64,000 nucleotides of DNA from Streptomyces sp. NBC_01351 (GTDB lineage Bacteria; Actinomycetota; Actinomycetes; Streptomycetales; Streptomycetaceae). Shown one piece after another: positions 16,481 to 23,890 of this stretch. Below the pieces are notes generated by a model. It was not told where the DNA came from. It made no database searches and saw only the letters and a list, made by a program, of their open reading frames with translations. Each line of letters starts with the position of its first letter. Positions within the stretch are counted from its first letter, which is position 1. The stretch spans positions 3,964,501 to 4,028,500 of the forward strand of contig NZ_CP108356.1 of the NCBI RefSeq assembly GCF_036237315.1, given 5' to 3'. Position numbers and translations under genes: made by a program.

Positions 16481-17380
16481 ATGGACTGGCTGGAGCGCAC
16501 CGCGAAGCTGAGGCAGTGGACGAGGAGCGGGGCACGCGCTCCGCACAAGCCGCTGCTGTTCCTTTACGCCCTCGGCCGGTACCAGCAGGACGCCCACGGC
16601 GAGCTGCGGTACAGCGCGGTGGAGGAGGACCTGAAGCGGCTGCTCGCCGAGTACGGTCCGCCCAACAAGACCACCCCCGCCTACCCGTTCCACCATCTGG
16701 TGAGCGATGAGGTGTGGGAAGTGCGCACCGATCACGGACAGGGCAGTCCGGGCAGCGGAGTGCGGGAGCTGCGGGCGTCGGGCGCCGCGGGACGGCTGGC
16801 CCCCGAACTGCGGACGGCGCTCCGGCGGGAGCCGACGCTGCTCGGCCGGATGGCGCGGGTGCTCCTCGACGTGAACTTCCCGCCCTCCCTCCACGAGGAA
16901 CTGTGCGGAGCCGTCGGCCTGGAGCTGGAGCCGGAGCCGTCGGAGGCCGGGCGGCCCTCGGAGGCGCGGAGGCAGCGTGACCGGCGGATGCGGGAGCTGG
17001 TGCTGACGGCGTACGAGTACCAGTGCGCCTTCTGCGGCTACGACGGGAGCATCGGCGCGGTGCCGGTCGGGCTGGAGGCCGCGCACGTGCGCTGGTGGGC
17101 GTTCGACGGGCCCGACGAGGTCGACAACGGACTCTGCCTCTGCTCGCTGCACCACAGGCTCTTCGACAAGGGCGTCCTCGGCGTCGGCGACGGCCACCGC
17201 GTCCTGGTCTCGCAGCGGTTCGTCGGCCGCAGCTCCGCCGCCCGCGAGCAGGTCACGGCGCTCGCCGGGCGCCCGCTCATCGGCCCTCAACGGGGCGTCA
17301 GCCCCGTCGCGGCGGCCCACCGCGCCTGGCACACCGACCAGGTCTTCCACGGCACCCCGCGGCCGGCAGCCGTCTCCTGA
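16481..17380 (+). CDS. Predicted phosphorothioated-DNA-dependent HNH restriction endonuclease
   Basis: 299 residues. The N-terminal half resembles the sulfur-binding domain of ScoMcrA/SprMcrA-type enzymes: APHKPLLFLYALGRYQ, then YPFHHLVSDEVWEV. The C-terminal half is an HNH nuclease with YEYQCAFCGYDG, LEAAHVRWWAFDGPDEVDNG and LCSLHHRLFDKG, so the metal-binding H, N and H are all present. Such enzymes cut DNA carrying phosphorothioate (Dnd) modification and act as type IV restriction. No dnd genes lie in the window, as expected for a host that excludes modified DNA. It sits between the MMPL terminators and a second ECF41 gene. Confidence 0.8.
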   Translation: MDWLERTAKLRQWTRSGARAPHKPLLFLYALGRYQQDAHGELRYSAVEEDLKRLLAEYGPPNKTTPAYPFHHLVSDEVWEVRTDHGQGSPGSGVRELRASGAAGRLAPELRTALRREPTLLGRMARVLLDVNFPPSLHEELCGAVGLELEPEPSEAGRPSEARRQRDRRMRELVLTAYEYQCAFCGYDGSIGAVPVGLEAAHVRWWAFDGPDEVDNGLCLCSLHHRLFDKGVLGVGDGHRVLVSQRFVGRSSAAREQVTALAGRPLIGPQRGVSPVAAAHRAWHTDQVFHGTPRPAAVS

Positions 17381-17473
17381 CCGTCGGGCCGTCCGTCCGC
17401 CGTCCGCTCCGGCGGCGCTCTGGTGTGTTCGGCGGTCCGGTGGAGCCGCTCGTGGCAGCAGTAGTTTTGGGTC

Positions 17474-18367
17474 ATGGACATGGCACAGGAGTTTGAGAGC
17501 CACCGGCGACGGCTGTTCTCGTTGGCCTACCGGATGCTCGGCTCGGCGGCCGAGGCCGAGGACACCGTGCAGGACGCGTACCTGCGCTGGCACGGGGTCG
17601 AGCCCGGTCAGGTGGTCGCGCCGGGGCCGTGGCTGGCCAAGGTGGTCACCAATCTGTGCCTGAACCGGCTCACCTCCGCCCGGGCGCGGCGCGAGGAGTA
17701 CCCCGGCCCGTGGCTGCCCGAGCCGGTGGAGACCGCCGCCGGGGTGCTGGGGCCGATGGAGACGGCTGAGCAGCGGGACGCGGTGTCGTTCGCGGTGCTG
17801 ACGATGATGGAGCGGCTGTCGCCCCCCGAGCGGGCCTGCGTGGTGCTGCGGGACGCCTTCGGTTACAGCCACCGGGACGTCGCGGGCGTCCTCGACTCCT
17901 CGGAGGCGAACGCGCGCCAGCTCTACCGCCGGGCCAAGCAGCACCTGGCCGACGGCCGGCCGCGGTTCACCACCTCGCGGGAGGAGGACGGCGAGTTGCT
18001 CGCCCGGTTCCTGGCCGCCGCGGCCGAGGGTGCGATGGACCGGTTGGAGCAGCTGCTCGCCGACCAGGTGGTCGTCTGGTCGGACGGCGGCGGCAAGGTG
18101 AGCGCGGCCCGTCGGCCGGTGGTCGGGCGGGACGCCGTGGCCCGCTTCCTGGTCGGTCTCTTCTCCCGGTGGGTGAGCGGCGTACGGATCGGGTTCGCCG
18201 AGGCGAACGGCGTTCCGGTGGTGGTCGGCTGGGAGGACGGCGAGCTGACCGCGTTCGGGGTGCTGGAGCTCGGCGAGGGCGGGATCACCGGGATCCGGCT
18301 CGTTCGGAACCCGGACAAACTGACCTTCCTCGCCACTCAGCTCCGGGAGCTGTCACAGAACGCATGA
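17474..18367 (+). CDS. ECF41-family RNA polymerase sigma factor (second copy)
   Basis: 297 residues. Region 2 has ESHRRRLFSLAYRMLGSAAE, region 4 has SPPERACVVLRDAFGYSHRD. The SnoaL-like C-terminal extension shows VVWSDGGGKVSAARRP and ends RNPDKLTFLATQL, the ECF41 signature. WLPEPVET matches the linker motif of the group. The next gene is an NAD(P)-binding epimerase-like protein, exactly the partner class known for ECF41. No strong ribosome site precedes the ATG. It is a paralog of the gene at 13222, with only about 3.3 kb between them. Confidence 0.92.
   Translation: MDMAQEFESHRRRLFSLAYRMLGSAAEAEDTVQDAYLRWHGVEPGQVVAPGPWLAKVVTNLCLNRLTSARARREEYPGPWLPEPVETAAGVLGPMETAEQRDAVSFAVLTMMERLSPPERACVVLRDAFGYSHRDVAGVLDSSEANARQLYRRAKQHLADGRPRFTTSREEDGELLARFLAAAAEGAMDRLEQLLADQVVVWSDGGGKVSAARRPVVGRDAVARFLVGLFSRWVSGVRIGFAEANGVPVVVGWEDGELTAFGVLELGEGGITGIRLVRNPDKLTFLATQLRELSQNA
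18351..18357 (+). promoter_or_regulatory. TGTCACA motif ahead of the epimerase gene
   Basis: TGTCACA sits at the end of the second ECF41 gene, 60 bases before the epimerase start, with CGTC at 18370. The 12-base gap is shorter than the usual ~16, so an ECF41-driven promoter is possible but not clear. Confidence 0.35.
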
Positions 18368-18417
18368 CCCGTCGGTTCTTCATCGGTGACGGCGACGCGA
18401 ACGAGAGGCCGAGACTG

Positions 18418-19194
18418 ATGACTGACGAGACGATGCTGGTGACCGGCGCGACCGGCGTGCTCGGCCGCGAGGTGCTGGAGCGGGCCCGCCGCACCGGCCG
18501 CCCGGTCCGCGCGCTCACCCGCGGGACCGCGGCGCCGGACGACTCCGGGGTGGCCTGGTACACCGGCGACCTGACCACCGGCACCGGACTGGACGAGGCG
18601 CTCGCGGGCGTCCGCACGGTCATCCACTGTGCGAGCGACATCCGGCACTTCAAGAACGACATCCCCGGCTTCCGGCACCTGCTGGAAGCCGGGAAGCGGG
18701 CCGGCGTCGAGCACGTCGTCAACATCTCGATCGTCGGCGTCGACCGGATCCCCTACCCGTACTACCGGGTGAAGCTGGAGGGCGAGCGGCTGCTCGCCGC
18801 CTCGGGGATCGGCTGGACCAACCTGCGGGCCACCCAGTTCCCCGCGCTGCTCGACCTCGCCTTCGGAGCCCTGTCCAAGCTCCCGGTGGTCCTCGTGCCG
18901 TCCGGCACCGGCTGCCAGCCGGTCGACCCGGGCGAAGTGGCGGACCGGCTGGTCGAGTTGGCCATCGGCGCCCCGGGCGGGCACGTACCCGACTTCGCCG
19001 GACCGGCGGTGCACCCGGCCGCCGGCCTCGCCAAGGACTGGCTGCGCGCGGCCGGCAAGCGCCGCGTCGTGCTCCCCGTCCGCGTACCCGGCAGGATCGG
19101 CGCCGCCTGGCGTGCCGGCCACCTGACCGCCCCCGGCCACGCGCTCGGCACGCGTACCTGGGAGCAGTACCTCGCCGAGCGGGTCGCCCGCTGA
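18418..19194 (+). CDS. NAD(P)-binding SDR/NmrA-like epimerase, ECF41 partner
   Basis: 258 residues with an N-terminal Rossmann fold (LVTGATGVLGREVL), then VIHCASDIRHFKNDI and a YYRVKLEGERLL segment where atypical SDRs keep their YxxxK. It belongs to the NAD(P)H-binding/epimerase class that accompanies ECF41 sigma factors and is thought to be their target. I prefer the ATG of MTDETMLVTG (GAGAGG upstream); an ATG at 18364 overlaps the sigma stop and would add 18 residues, so translational coupling is possible. Substrate unknown. Confidence 0.85.
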   Translation: MTDETMLVTGATGVLGREVLERARRTGRPVRALTRGTAAPDDSGVAWYTGDLTTGTGLDEALAGVRTVIHCASDIRHFKNDIPGFRHLLEAGKRAGVEHVVNISIVGVDRIPYPYYRVKLEGERLLAASGIGWTNLRATQFPALLDLAFGALSKLPVVLVPSGTGCQPVDPGEVADRLVELAIGAPGGHVPDFAGPAVHPAAGLAKDWLRAAGKRRVVLPVRVPGRIGAAWRAGHLTAPGHALGTRTWEQYLAERVAR

Positions 19195-19235
19195 CCCCGC
19201 GGGCCGTGACCCCGCGGGCCGTGACCCCGCGGCCC
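19192..19235. repeat. 15-bp tandem repeat at the end of the epimerase gene
   Basis: Two full copies and a partial third of TGACCCCGCGGGCCG, beginning with the stop codon itself. Each copy carries another TGA in the same phase. It is followed by the hairpin at 19248-19269. Confidence 0.8.
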
Positions 19236-19247
19236 TGACTCCCCGCC

Positions 19248-19269
19248 GCCGCCACGTGTCGGTGGCGGC
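19248..19269. terminator. Hairpin between convergent epimerase and LuxR genes
   Basis: GCCGCCAC pairs with GTGGCGGC around a 6-base loop. It lies between converging stop codons and can serve both directions. Confidence 0.6.
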
Positions 19270-19289
19270 AGCGGGGGGCCAGGGGACCG

Positions 19290-20360
19290 TCAGGTGCCCA
19301 GGCCGGCGGTGTCGTGGTCGGCTCCGGAGCCTCCGCACCCCCCGTGGCTCTGGGTGCCGCACAGGCAGGCCTCGGCCGACGAGTCGCCCAGGAGGCCGGT
19401 CCGGGCCGTGAAGTAGGCCAGCTGCGCACGGCTGTTGCTGCCGAGCATGTCCGAGGCCTTCTTCAGGTGGGTCGCCACGGTGCGGGTGCTCATGCCGAGA
19501 CGGCTGGCGATCGCGGCATCGGTGTAGCCGTCGACCATGAGCTGCAGCACGCGCAGCCGGGTCTTGTCCGTGAGGAGCCGGGGACGCTGCTGGGCCGGCT
19601 TGAAGGCGACCGGCTCGGCCCGCTCCCAGGCGTGCTCGAAGACCGACGCGAGGAAGTGCACGATGGCGACGTCCCGGATGACCAGGGCGTGATTGCTCCG
19701 TTCACCCGCCCCCTTGTCGGGGATGAACGCGACCGACCGGTCGAAGACGATCAGCCGGTCGAAGACCTCGTCGAGGGTGCGCACCGCGACCCCCGCCTCG
19801 GTGACCGTCCTGATGTAGTCGAGGGTCGGGCCGTGCGCGCGCACCGTGTGCTGGTACAGAGTCCTCTGGACGACACCCCTCTCCTGGGCCTGCACGACCC
19901 GTCTCAGGGACTCTGCGAGGATCCCCTCCGGCCTGCTCCCCCCAGGCTGGGCGGTCAGCAGTTCCTCCTTGGTCGACTGGCTGGCCTCGTCCAGTGCCGC
20001 GGCGATCACGGCCGGTCCGACCAGCCGCTCCACGGCCGGGTCCCCGTGCTGACGTGCCTCCTGGTAGATGCTCTCGACCTCGGACATCGACGAGCGCAGC
20101 GCGGCCAGACGCTGCTGCTGCACGAGAATGGCCTGTTCAACCGGGTACGCCTGGGCCGCGGTCGCGACCGACGGCGGTACCGGTACGAGCATGTCCGGGT
20201 CCCCCACCGAGGCTGTCAGCAGCCCCAGCTCGGACAGGCAGGCGGGAGCCTCGGCCTCGTCCACCGAACCGTGTGAGAGTGCGAGCCGGTAGACCCGTCG
20301 CCCCTCCTCGCAGATCTCTGCATGGTCCCCGTCCCCAAGGTCATCGGGTCTGGTGCACAT
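19290..20360 (-). CDS. LuxR-type regulator of the carrier-protein cluster
   Basis: 356 residues. The C-terminal LuxR helix-turn-helix has LRVLQLMVDGYTDAAIASRL and STRTVATHLKKASDMLGSNSR. The N-terminal ~250 residues look like the TrmB-like or effector region of orphan Streptomyces LuxR regulators, with a helical stretch (SEVESIYQEARQHGDPAVERL). The extreme C-terminus is odd: Cys/Gly/His-rich (CLCGTQSHGGCGGSG). I chose the ATG of MCTRPDDLG because AAGGGGGAA lies six bases upstream. It is divergent from a small peptide gene and the lysW operon, so it is probably the pathway-specific activator. Confidence 0.85.
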   Translation of the reverse strand: MCTRPDDLGDGDHAEICEEGRRVYRLALSHGSVDEAEAPACLSELGLLTASVGDPDMLVPVPPSVATAAQAYPVEQAILVQQQRLAALRSSMSEVESIYQEARQHGDPAVERLVGPAVIAAALDEASQSTKEELLTAQPGGSRPEGILAESLRRVVQAQERGVVQRTLYQHTVRAHGPTLDYIRTVTEAGVAVRTLDEVFDRLIVFDRSVAFIPDKGAGERSNHALVIRDVAIVHFLASVFEHAWERAEPVAFKPAQQRPRLLTDKTRLRVLQLMVDGYTDAAIASRLGMSTRTVATHLKKASDMLGSNSRAQLAYFTARTGLLGDSSAEACLCGTQSHGGCGGSGADHDTAGLGT

Positions 20361-20498
20361 GTGTTCCCCCTTCAGGTTTCCGCAGTGCATGATCCTGATG
20401 CCTGTGGGTACTTCCCGCAACCTCTCCCCTTGAGCCACTCTCTTCTCAGAAAGAGCAGAACACACCGGCTCGATCGAAATACCCAGGGGGAACAAGAA
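20361..20498. promoter_or_regulatory. Divergent control region between luxR and the peptide gene
   Basis: 138 bases between the two start codons. TGTTCCCCC (20362-20370) and GGGGGAACA (20486-20494) form a perfect inverted pair, one at each end, overlapping the ribosome sites of both genes. It must hold promoters for both directions. Confidence 0.5.
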
Positions 20499-20648
20499 AT
20501 GGACCTCAGTCACTTTCTGCGCAAAGTTCTGGGCACGCTCGCCGTGGCCGCCGCGGTACTGATCGGACTCTCCGCCATTCCGGGCGACGCCGATCGCACG
20601 ACGGCCGCCGCCGGCACCACCACCACCCCGGATCCGGGCTGGGGCTGA
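20499..20648 (+). CDS. Small hydrophobic, probably exported peptide (49 residues)
   Basis: Begins MDLSHFLRKVLGTLAVAAAV, a basic then strongly hydrophobic helix that could be a signal anchor or signal peptide, followed by a short tail ending AAGTTTTPDPGWG. A good site (AGGGGGAAC) lies ahead of the ATG. It is divergent from the LuxR regulator and lies 227 bases before lysW. No family was recognised. It could be a secreted signal peptide sensed by, or controlled by, the adjacent regulator, a small membrane protein, or less likely a RiPP precursor, as no maturation enzyme of a known class is adjacent. Confidence 0.6.
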   Translation: MDLSHFLRKVLGTLAVAAAVLIGLSAIPGDADRTTAAAGTTTTPDPGWG

Positions 20649-20669
20649 GCCCCGGCCATCGCCACGCGA

Positions 20670-20693
20670 TGAACTGCGGCTTCCGACAGTTCA
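20670..20693. terminator. Hairpin between the peptide gene and lysW
   Basis: TGAACTG pairs with CAGTTCA around a 10-base loop. A shorter hairpin, GGGGC/GCCCC, overlaps the peptide stop at 20641-20653. Together they suggest the peptide transcript is at least partly terminated before lysW. Confidence 0.4.
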
Positions 20694-20875
20694 CCCCGGG
20701 CGGGCGCCTCATCCGCCGGATCAGAAGGATCTGCTGGATCGCGGTCATCACCGTAACCCCACGTCGGTTTGGGTGATTTTCGGCCACTGATCTCGCCAAC
20801 TTCTCACGGACCAAGCAGGCAAAGACTCACCGTCCGGATATTTCGGCATGCCAATTTACCGAAGGAGTATTCGTA

Positions 20876-21064
20876 ATGACCACCGCCATTGCGGCCCCGA
20901 AGTGCCTCGTATGCGACTCGGAATTCGAAATTCAGGAAGACTGGGAAAAGGGTGAAATCACCGAGTGCACGGCCTGCGGCCAGGAGCACGAGGTGGTCGA
21001 GAAGTCCGGCGCCCTCGTGCGCCTGGACCTGGCCCCCGAGGTGGAAGAGGACTGGGGCGAGTGA
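20876..21064 (+). CDS. lysW: LysW-type amino-group carrier protein
   Basis: 62 residues. Zinc-ribbon cysteines appear as CLVC (near residues 10-13) and CTAC (near 31-34). The acidic C-terminus ends EEDWGE, the exact LysW/AmCP signature; the terminal glutamate's side-chain carboxylate is the attachment point for the amino group of the substrate. GGAG lies eight bases before the ATG. Its TGA overlaps the ATG of lysX. In Streptomyces such stand-alone LysW genes mark secondary-metabolite clusters rather than lysine synthesis, because Streptomyces makes lysine by the diaminopimelate route. DNA here is visibly less GC-rich than in neighbouring genes. Confidence 0.95.
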   Translation: MTTAIAAPKCLVCDSEFEIQEDWEKGEITECTACGQEHEVVEKSGALVRLDLAPEVEEDWGE

Positions 21065-21930
21065 TGTCCGAAGCCCAGGTCCTGCTCTCGGTCACCATGC
21101 TGCGGCCCGACGAGAAGCTCATTCTCGGCGCGCTGCGTGACGAGGGCCTGACGGCACAGCCGTTGCTCATCGAGGATCTGGCCGGGGTCGTGGCGGGCCA
21201 CACGGGCCCGCCCGGTCTCGTCCTCATCAGGAACCTCTCCCACCGTGAAGCGATCAGCGTCTCCCGCCGGCTGGAGCACGCCGCGATCCCCACCTTCAAC
21301 CGTGCCGCGGCCATCGAGACGTGCAACGACAAGGGACTGCAGTCCCTGATCTTCGCGCGGCACCGCATCCCCCACCCCACCACCCGGCACGCCTTCAGCT
21401 ACGACCAGGTCCGCTCGACCGTCACGGAGTTCGGCCTGCCCGCGGTCGTCAAGCCCGTCAGCGGGTCCTGGGGGCGCGGGGTCACCAAGATGACCAACGT
21501 CGAGTGCGTCGAGGCCTGGGCCGGCGGCCGCGAGTCCGCCGACGCCGCCGGGAAGCTGTTCCCCGTCGTCGTCCAGGAGTACATCGACAAGCCGGGCCAC
21601 GACCTGCGCGTGGTGGTCGTCGGGCGTACTCCCGTGGTCGCGATCCAGCGCGTCTCCGACAACTGGCGCACCAACACCCACCTCGGAGCCGAGGTCCAGC
21701 GCGTCGAGATCACCACGGAGATCGAGAAGCTCTGCGGCCTGGTCGTCGACGCCCTCGGCGAGGGCTTCTACGGAGTGGACCTCGTCGAGAACCGCGCCAC
21801 CGGCGAGCTGCTCGTGCTCGAAGTGAACGCCAACCCCGAATTCGCCCGCTCCTCCGCCGTGCACGGAGTGAACGTGGCCGGCCACCTCGCCGCCTACGTC
21901 GCGCAGCAGCTCGCGGCCGTGGCCGCGTGA
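21064..21930 (+). CDS. lysX: LysX-type ATP-grasp ligase loading the carrier protein
   Basis: 288 residues, RimK/LysX family. It joins the C-terminal glutamate of LysW to the amino group of glutamate or a related acid, using ATP. Visible motifs are NRAAAIETCNDKGLQSLIFA, VVKPVSGSWGRGVTKM (ATP-binding Lys and Gly-rich loop), VQEYIDKPGHDLRVVVVG, RTNTHLGA and LEVNANPEFARSS (metal-binding Glu/Asn). In lysine-pathway LysX the substrate is alpha-aminoadipate; here glutamate is more likely by comparison with vazabitide-type clusters, an inference. The gene overlaps lysW by one base (TGATG). Confidence 0.93.
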   Translation: MSEAQVLLSVTMLRPDEKLILGALRDEGLTAQPLLIEDLAGVVAGHTGPPGLVLIRNLSHREAISVSRRLEHAAIPTFNRAAAIETCNDKGLQSLIFARHRIPHPTTRHAFSYDQVRSTVTEFGLPAVVKPVSGSWGRGVTKMTNVECVEAWAGGRESADAAGKLFPVVVQEYIDKPGHDLRVVVVGRTPVVAIQRVSDNWRTNTHLGAEVQRVEITTEIEKLCGLVVDALGEGFYGVDLVENRATGELLVLEVNANPEFARSSAVHGVNVAGHLAAYVAQQLAAVAA

Positions 21931-21944
21931 GACGGAGAAGACCC

Positions 21945-22574
21945 ATGGAACTGTTCGACACCGCCACGGTGCTCGCCCGCGTCCTCACCTCGGGCGTGGT
22001 CATGAGCATCGAGAAGAGCGACCGGGAACTGCCCGGTCTGGAACGGCTGCTCACGAAGCAGACCGGACGCGCCAAGGCCGTCCTGCTCAACAGCCGCACG
22101 GGCGCCGTACACGCGGCACTCGCCGGCCAGCGCATCGGCCACGGAGACACCATCTCCGTGGCCGGTGCGGACGCGGACACCGAGGCGTTCCTGAACTGGC
22201 TGGGCGTCGCCGTCGGCGGCGACGGTCCGGTCGCGTACGACTACCTGGCGCTGGACGCCTGCAACGCGGACCGGCTGGCCGAGCTGGCCGCCGGGTCCAC
22301 CGCCCCCGCGCTGGTCGTGGACCTCACCGGGCTCGGCTTCGGACCGGCCGCGGCCGTCCTGACCGACGACCCCGACGTCTGGAACCGCGCCGAGCGCCTG
22401 AAGATCTTCGGCGCCTACGACCTGCGCACGATGTGGACGCAGGAAGAGGCCGACCCCGATCTGGTCCCCGGCGTCCAGTTCAACTACCGCCTGAGCCCCC
22501 TGGTGGCCGCCTGCGCGCGGATGGCCCTGACCCAAGCGGCGCGACCCGCCGCCACATCCGGAGCACGCTCATGA
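21945..22574 (+). CDS. Truncated DegT/DnrJ-like protein lacking the PLP lysine
   Basis: 209 residues, about half the size of a DegT/DnrJ/EryC1 aminotransferase. The N-terminal part keeps a helix and TGAVHAAL-like segment equivalent to the substrate/PLP fold, and the C-terminal part has AAAVLTDDPDVWNRAERLKI and VQFNYRLSPLVAACARMAL, matching the family's GGAVVTDD...GYNYR segment. Where the catalytic lysine should lie the sequence reads TGLGFGPAAAV, with no lysine. It overlaps the full-length aminotransferase by four bases (ATGA) and so is co-translated. A non-catalytic partner subunit or a carrier-docking protein is the best guess. Confidence 0.65.
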   Translation: MELFDTATVLARVLTSGVVMSIEKSDRELPGLERLLTKQTGRAKAVLLNSRTGAVHAALAGQRIGHGDTISVAGADADTEAFLNWLGVAVGGDGPVAYDYLALDACNADRLAELAAGSTAPALVVDLTGLGFGPAAAVLTDDPDVWNRAERLKIFGAYDLRTMWTQEEADPDLVPGVQFNYRLSPLVAACARMALTQAARPAATSGARS

Positions 22575-23890
22575 TCACTGACTTCCCGGCAGCCCCGCTG
22601 CCCCTGCCCGCCGCCGCGGACATCGAGGCGGAACTGGCCGCCCTCGGCGGCGGGGCCATGATCCCCAAGGCCCTGCGCCGCACCCTCTTCCCCGTCATCA
22701 CGAAGGAGGACGTCTTCAACCTGATGCTCGCGCAGCGTCAGGTACCCGAGAAGGTCGTCGCCGACTTCGCCGAGGCCTACCGCGGTTACGTCGGCGCCGA
22801 GTACGCCCTGCCGACCGCGAGCGGCACCTCCAGCCTCCACATGGCCCTGGTCGGCGCCGGCGTGCAGCCCGGCGACGAGGTGATCGTCCCCGCGTTCACC
22901 TTCATCGCCACCGCGCAGGCCGTCGTCGCGGCGCACGCCGTCCCGGTGTTCGTCGACATCGACCCGCTCACCTACTGCATGGACCCGCAGGCCGCGGCCG
23001 CCGCGATCACCAGCCGGACCCGCGCCCTCATGCCGGTCCACGTCCACGGCCTGCCGGCCGACGTGACCGCGCTGCGCGCCCTGGCCGACAAGCACGGCCT
23101 CGCCCTCGTCGAGGACGCCTCGCACGCCCACTCCGCCAAGATCGACGGCCAGGTCGCCGGCTCCTTCGGCGACGCCGCCGGCCAGAGCCTGATGGCCGAC
23201 AAGAACTTCCCGCTCGGCGGCGAGGGCGGCATCGCCTTCTTCTCCACCGAGGAGGCCTACGACCGGGCCGTCGGTTACCTGGCGCGCCACGGCATCGACT
23301 ACGGCATGTCCTGGGTCGCCGCGGCCTTCGGCAGCAGCCAGCTCAAGCGGCTGCCGTACTACGACCAGATCCGTGCGCGCAACGCCACCCTGCTGGGCGA
23401 AGCCCTCTCGGAGACGGGCCTGTTCACCCCGCCGCACGTCCCCGAGGGGCACGTGCACGCGTACAACATGTACCGGATCACCCTGCATCCCGAGGCCGTC
23501 GGCCTGGGCGACCTCCCCGTGCACGCGGTCAAGGAAGCGGTGCACGAGCTCCTCGTCGCCGAGGGCGTCCCCGCCCGCGAGTGGCAGAACACCCCCATCC
23601 CCTGCCACCTGCCCTTCCAGCACCGGGACGGCTTCGGCAACGGCTACCCCTTCTCGCTCAACCCCGGTGCCGTGCGCGACCACCGCCCGGAGGACTTCCC
23701 GGTCACCCTCGGGATGCTCGACAGCACCCTCGTCCTCTGCCGCGAGCTGCGCTCGCCGGTCGAGTGGGAACGCGCCCGGCGCTACGCCGACGCCTTCACG
23801 AAGGTCGCGCGGCGCCCGGACGCCGTCCGCAAGCTCGTCGAGGCCGGCGACTACCGCCGTCCGTACGAGAAGGCGGCCCGCCTTGGCTGA
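22571..23890 (+). CDS. Sugar-type DegT/DnrJ/EryC1 aminotransferase
   Basis: 439 residues, PLP-dependent. Family motifs: ALPTASGTSSLHMALVGAGV, DEVIVPAFTFIATAQAV, VFVDIDP, LALVEDASHAHSA, and the Schiff-base lysine in LMADKNFPLGGEGG. The length and a C-terminal tail typical of sugar-modifying members distinguish it from ordinary amino-acid aminotransferases. In known carrier-protein pathways such an enzyme aminates a carrier-bound hydroxyketone formed by transketolase. The ATG overlaps the preceding gene and its stop overlaps the TTG start of lysY. Confidence 0.9.
   Translation: MITDFPAAPLPLPAAADIEAELAALGGGAMIPKALRRTLFPVITKEDVFNLMLAQRQVPEKVVADFAEAYRGYVGAEYALPTASGTSSLHMALVGAGVQPGDEVIVPAFTFIATAQAVVAAHAVPVFVDIDPLTYCMDPQAAAAAITSRTRALMPVHVHGLPADVTALRALADKHGLALVEDASHAHSAKIDGQVAGSFGDAAGQSLMADKNFPLGGEGGIAFFSTEEAYDRAVGYLARHGIDYGMSWVAAAFGSSQLKRLPYYDQIRARNATLLGEALSETGLFTPPHVPEGHVHAYNMYRITLHPEAVGLGDLPVHAVKEAVHELLVAEGVPAREWQNTPIPCHLPFQHRDGFGNGYPFSLNPGAVRDHRPEDFPVTLGMLDSTLVLCRELRSPVEWERARRYADAFTKVARRPDAVRKLVEAGDYRRPYEKAARLG

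Noticed and set aside
20499..20648. RiPP precursor reading of the 49-residue peptide
   Set aside because: No cyclase, radical SAM, YcaO or lanthionine enzyme near it; the tail is short and lacks modifiable Cys/Ser pattern. Ligases in the cluster fit amino-acid joining better, though this cannot be excluded.
20669..20776. 35-codon frame between the peptide gene and lysW, coding a basic Arg/Ile-rich peptide
   Set aside because: No ribosome site, starts at the edge of a hairpin, and no relation to known peptides.
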